Shown here piece by piece: positions 63,384 to 64,000 of a stretch of DNA of 64,000 nt. The stretch comes from Fratercula arctica. Taxonomy: Eukaryota; Chordata; Aves; Charadriiformes; Alcidae. The stretch lies in NCBI GenBank assembly GCA_947846985.1, contig CANTUZ010000012.1, positions 24,018,135-24,082,134 on the forward strand, read 5' to 3'. The position numbers and the translations under genes are program-made. The notes under the pieces were generated by a model. The model ran no database searches. It was not told the DNA's origin and was given only the letters and a program-made list of their open reading frames with translations. Position 1 is the first letter of the stretch. Each line of letters opens with the position of its first letter.

Positions 63384-64000
63384 CTAAAGGGGAAAAAACA
63401 GTAGGCTTAATTACATACCTATATTAACGTATTTTATAAACGCAGGAAAACACAGTATCTCGCTGTTTATTCAGTTGTTTGGAACTGCTTTGACTTTTGG
63501 TACTTTAAGTCTCCTTTGTGATGACTACTATTAAGTCTTTGGTAGCAGTAGGCTTCTTCAGGCTCTATCATTAGTGCAGAGTAGCATACATACTACTTAT
63601 ACACTAGTTTACAAATTATTAGCCTTTTTTAAATCGCATTTTACCTTTCTTTTCTTGATTAAAACAGGCAGATTTTTTGATCAACTTGAAAGCAACAGAG
63701 TGGGCAATATTTAATTGAAGCATTAGCTAAAGAACAAGAGAAAGTATTAACACACTAGCAGATCACACTTCTGATCTGGGAACAGCAAAGCATATTAAGA
63801 AAATAATCTTTCAAAAAGCACAACCCCTTGAGAGGTAGTTAAGGGATACAAGGATTGTGGCTCACTATTGAAACCCACCATCTGATTACTAATGCAAGTA
63901 AGTCCACACAGCATCTTAGGACAAAGAAATTAATAACAGTATCCAAAAGAAACCACAGAGGGAATTTCCTGAGCAAGCATTTGGCCTAATTTAGACTCAT
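63384..64000 (-). other. SLC25A24: SLC25A24 intron (upstream part), runs off the window
   Basis: Minus-strand intron ending at AG 63385-63384 with the tract TTTTCCCCTTTAG. No exon appears before the right edge of the window. AT-rich with no recognised repeat. Confidence 0.85.

Overview
The window is vertebrate nuclear DNA and almost certainly avian. It has long AT-rich non-coding stretches, split genes with GT-AG introns, four CR1 LINE fragments (the dominant avian retrotransposon) ending in the usual 'ATTCTATGATTCTATGA'-type tail, and a solo LTR of a kind common in bird genomes. Only two protein-coding genes can be supported, both on the minus strand, and the window catches the edge of each. 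The 5' end of VAV3 (Rho/Rac guanine-nucleotide exchange factor) is at the left and the 3' end of SLC25A24 (calcium-regulated mitochondrial ATP-Mg/phosphate carrier) is at the right. The order and orientation match the human 1p13.3 arrangement VAV3 - SLC25A24, so this is a conserved amniote synteny block. The two genes are neighbours but have no known functional link.

Layout. 1-8848 is VAV3 intron 1. 8849-9052 is VAV3 coding exon 1 (68 codons, start of the calponin-homology domain), inside a CpG island of about 1.1 kb that must hold the promoter. About 9.3-58.7 kb is intergenic DNA with no convincing coding gene. It holds a solo LTR (17912-18459), CR1 fragments (36303-36845, 46370-46516, 53137-53312, 56711-57460), a MIR-type SINE (about 38.55-38.75 kb), several very old repeat tails, and a second isolated CpG-rich block (50.95-51.3 kb) with phased TGACGCA motifs. 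About 58.69-60.99 kb is the SLC25A24 3'UTR. The last three coding exons lie at 60993-61171, 61935-62085 and 63216-63383. The short last intron carries two separate young tandem repeats.

I read the many short open frames elsewhere as chance: none has a recognisable domain or a conserved exon structure. I found no bacterial-type system, CRISPR array, tRNA, rRNA or intact retrotransposon. The observations most worth checking are the orphan CpG block with a 20-bp-phased CRE/C-EBP-like motif array, the tandem repeats in the last SLC25A24 intron, the (CGG)7 tract in the VAV3 5' region, and the LTR that keeps its promoter and poly(A) signals.
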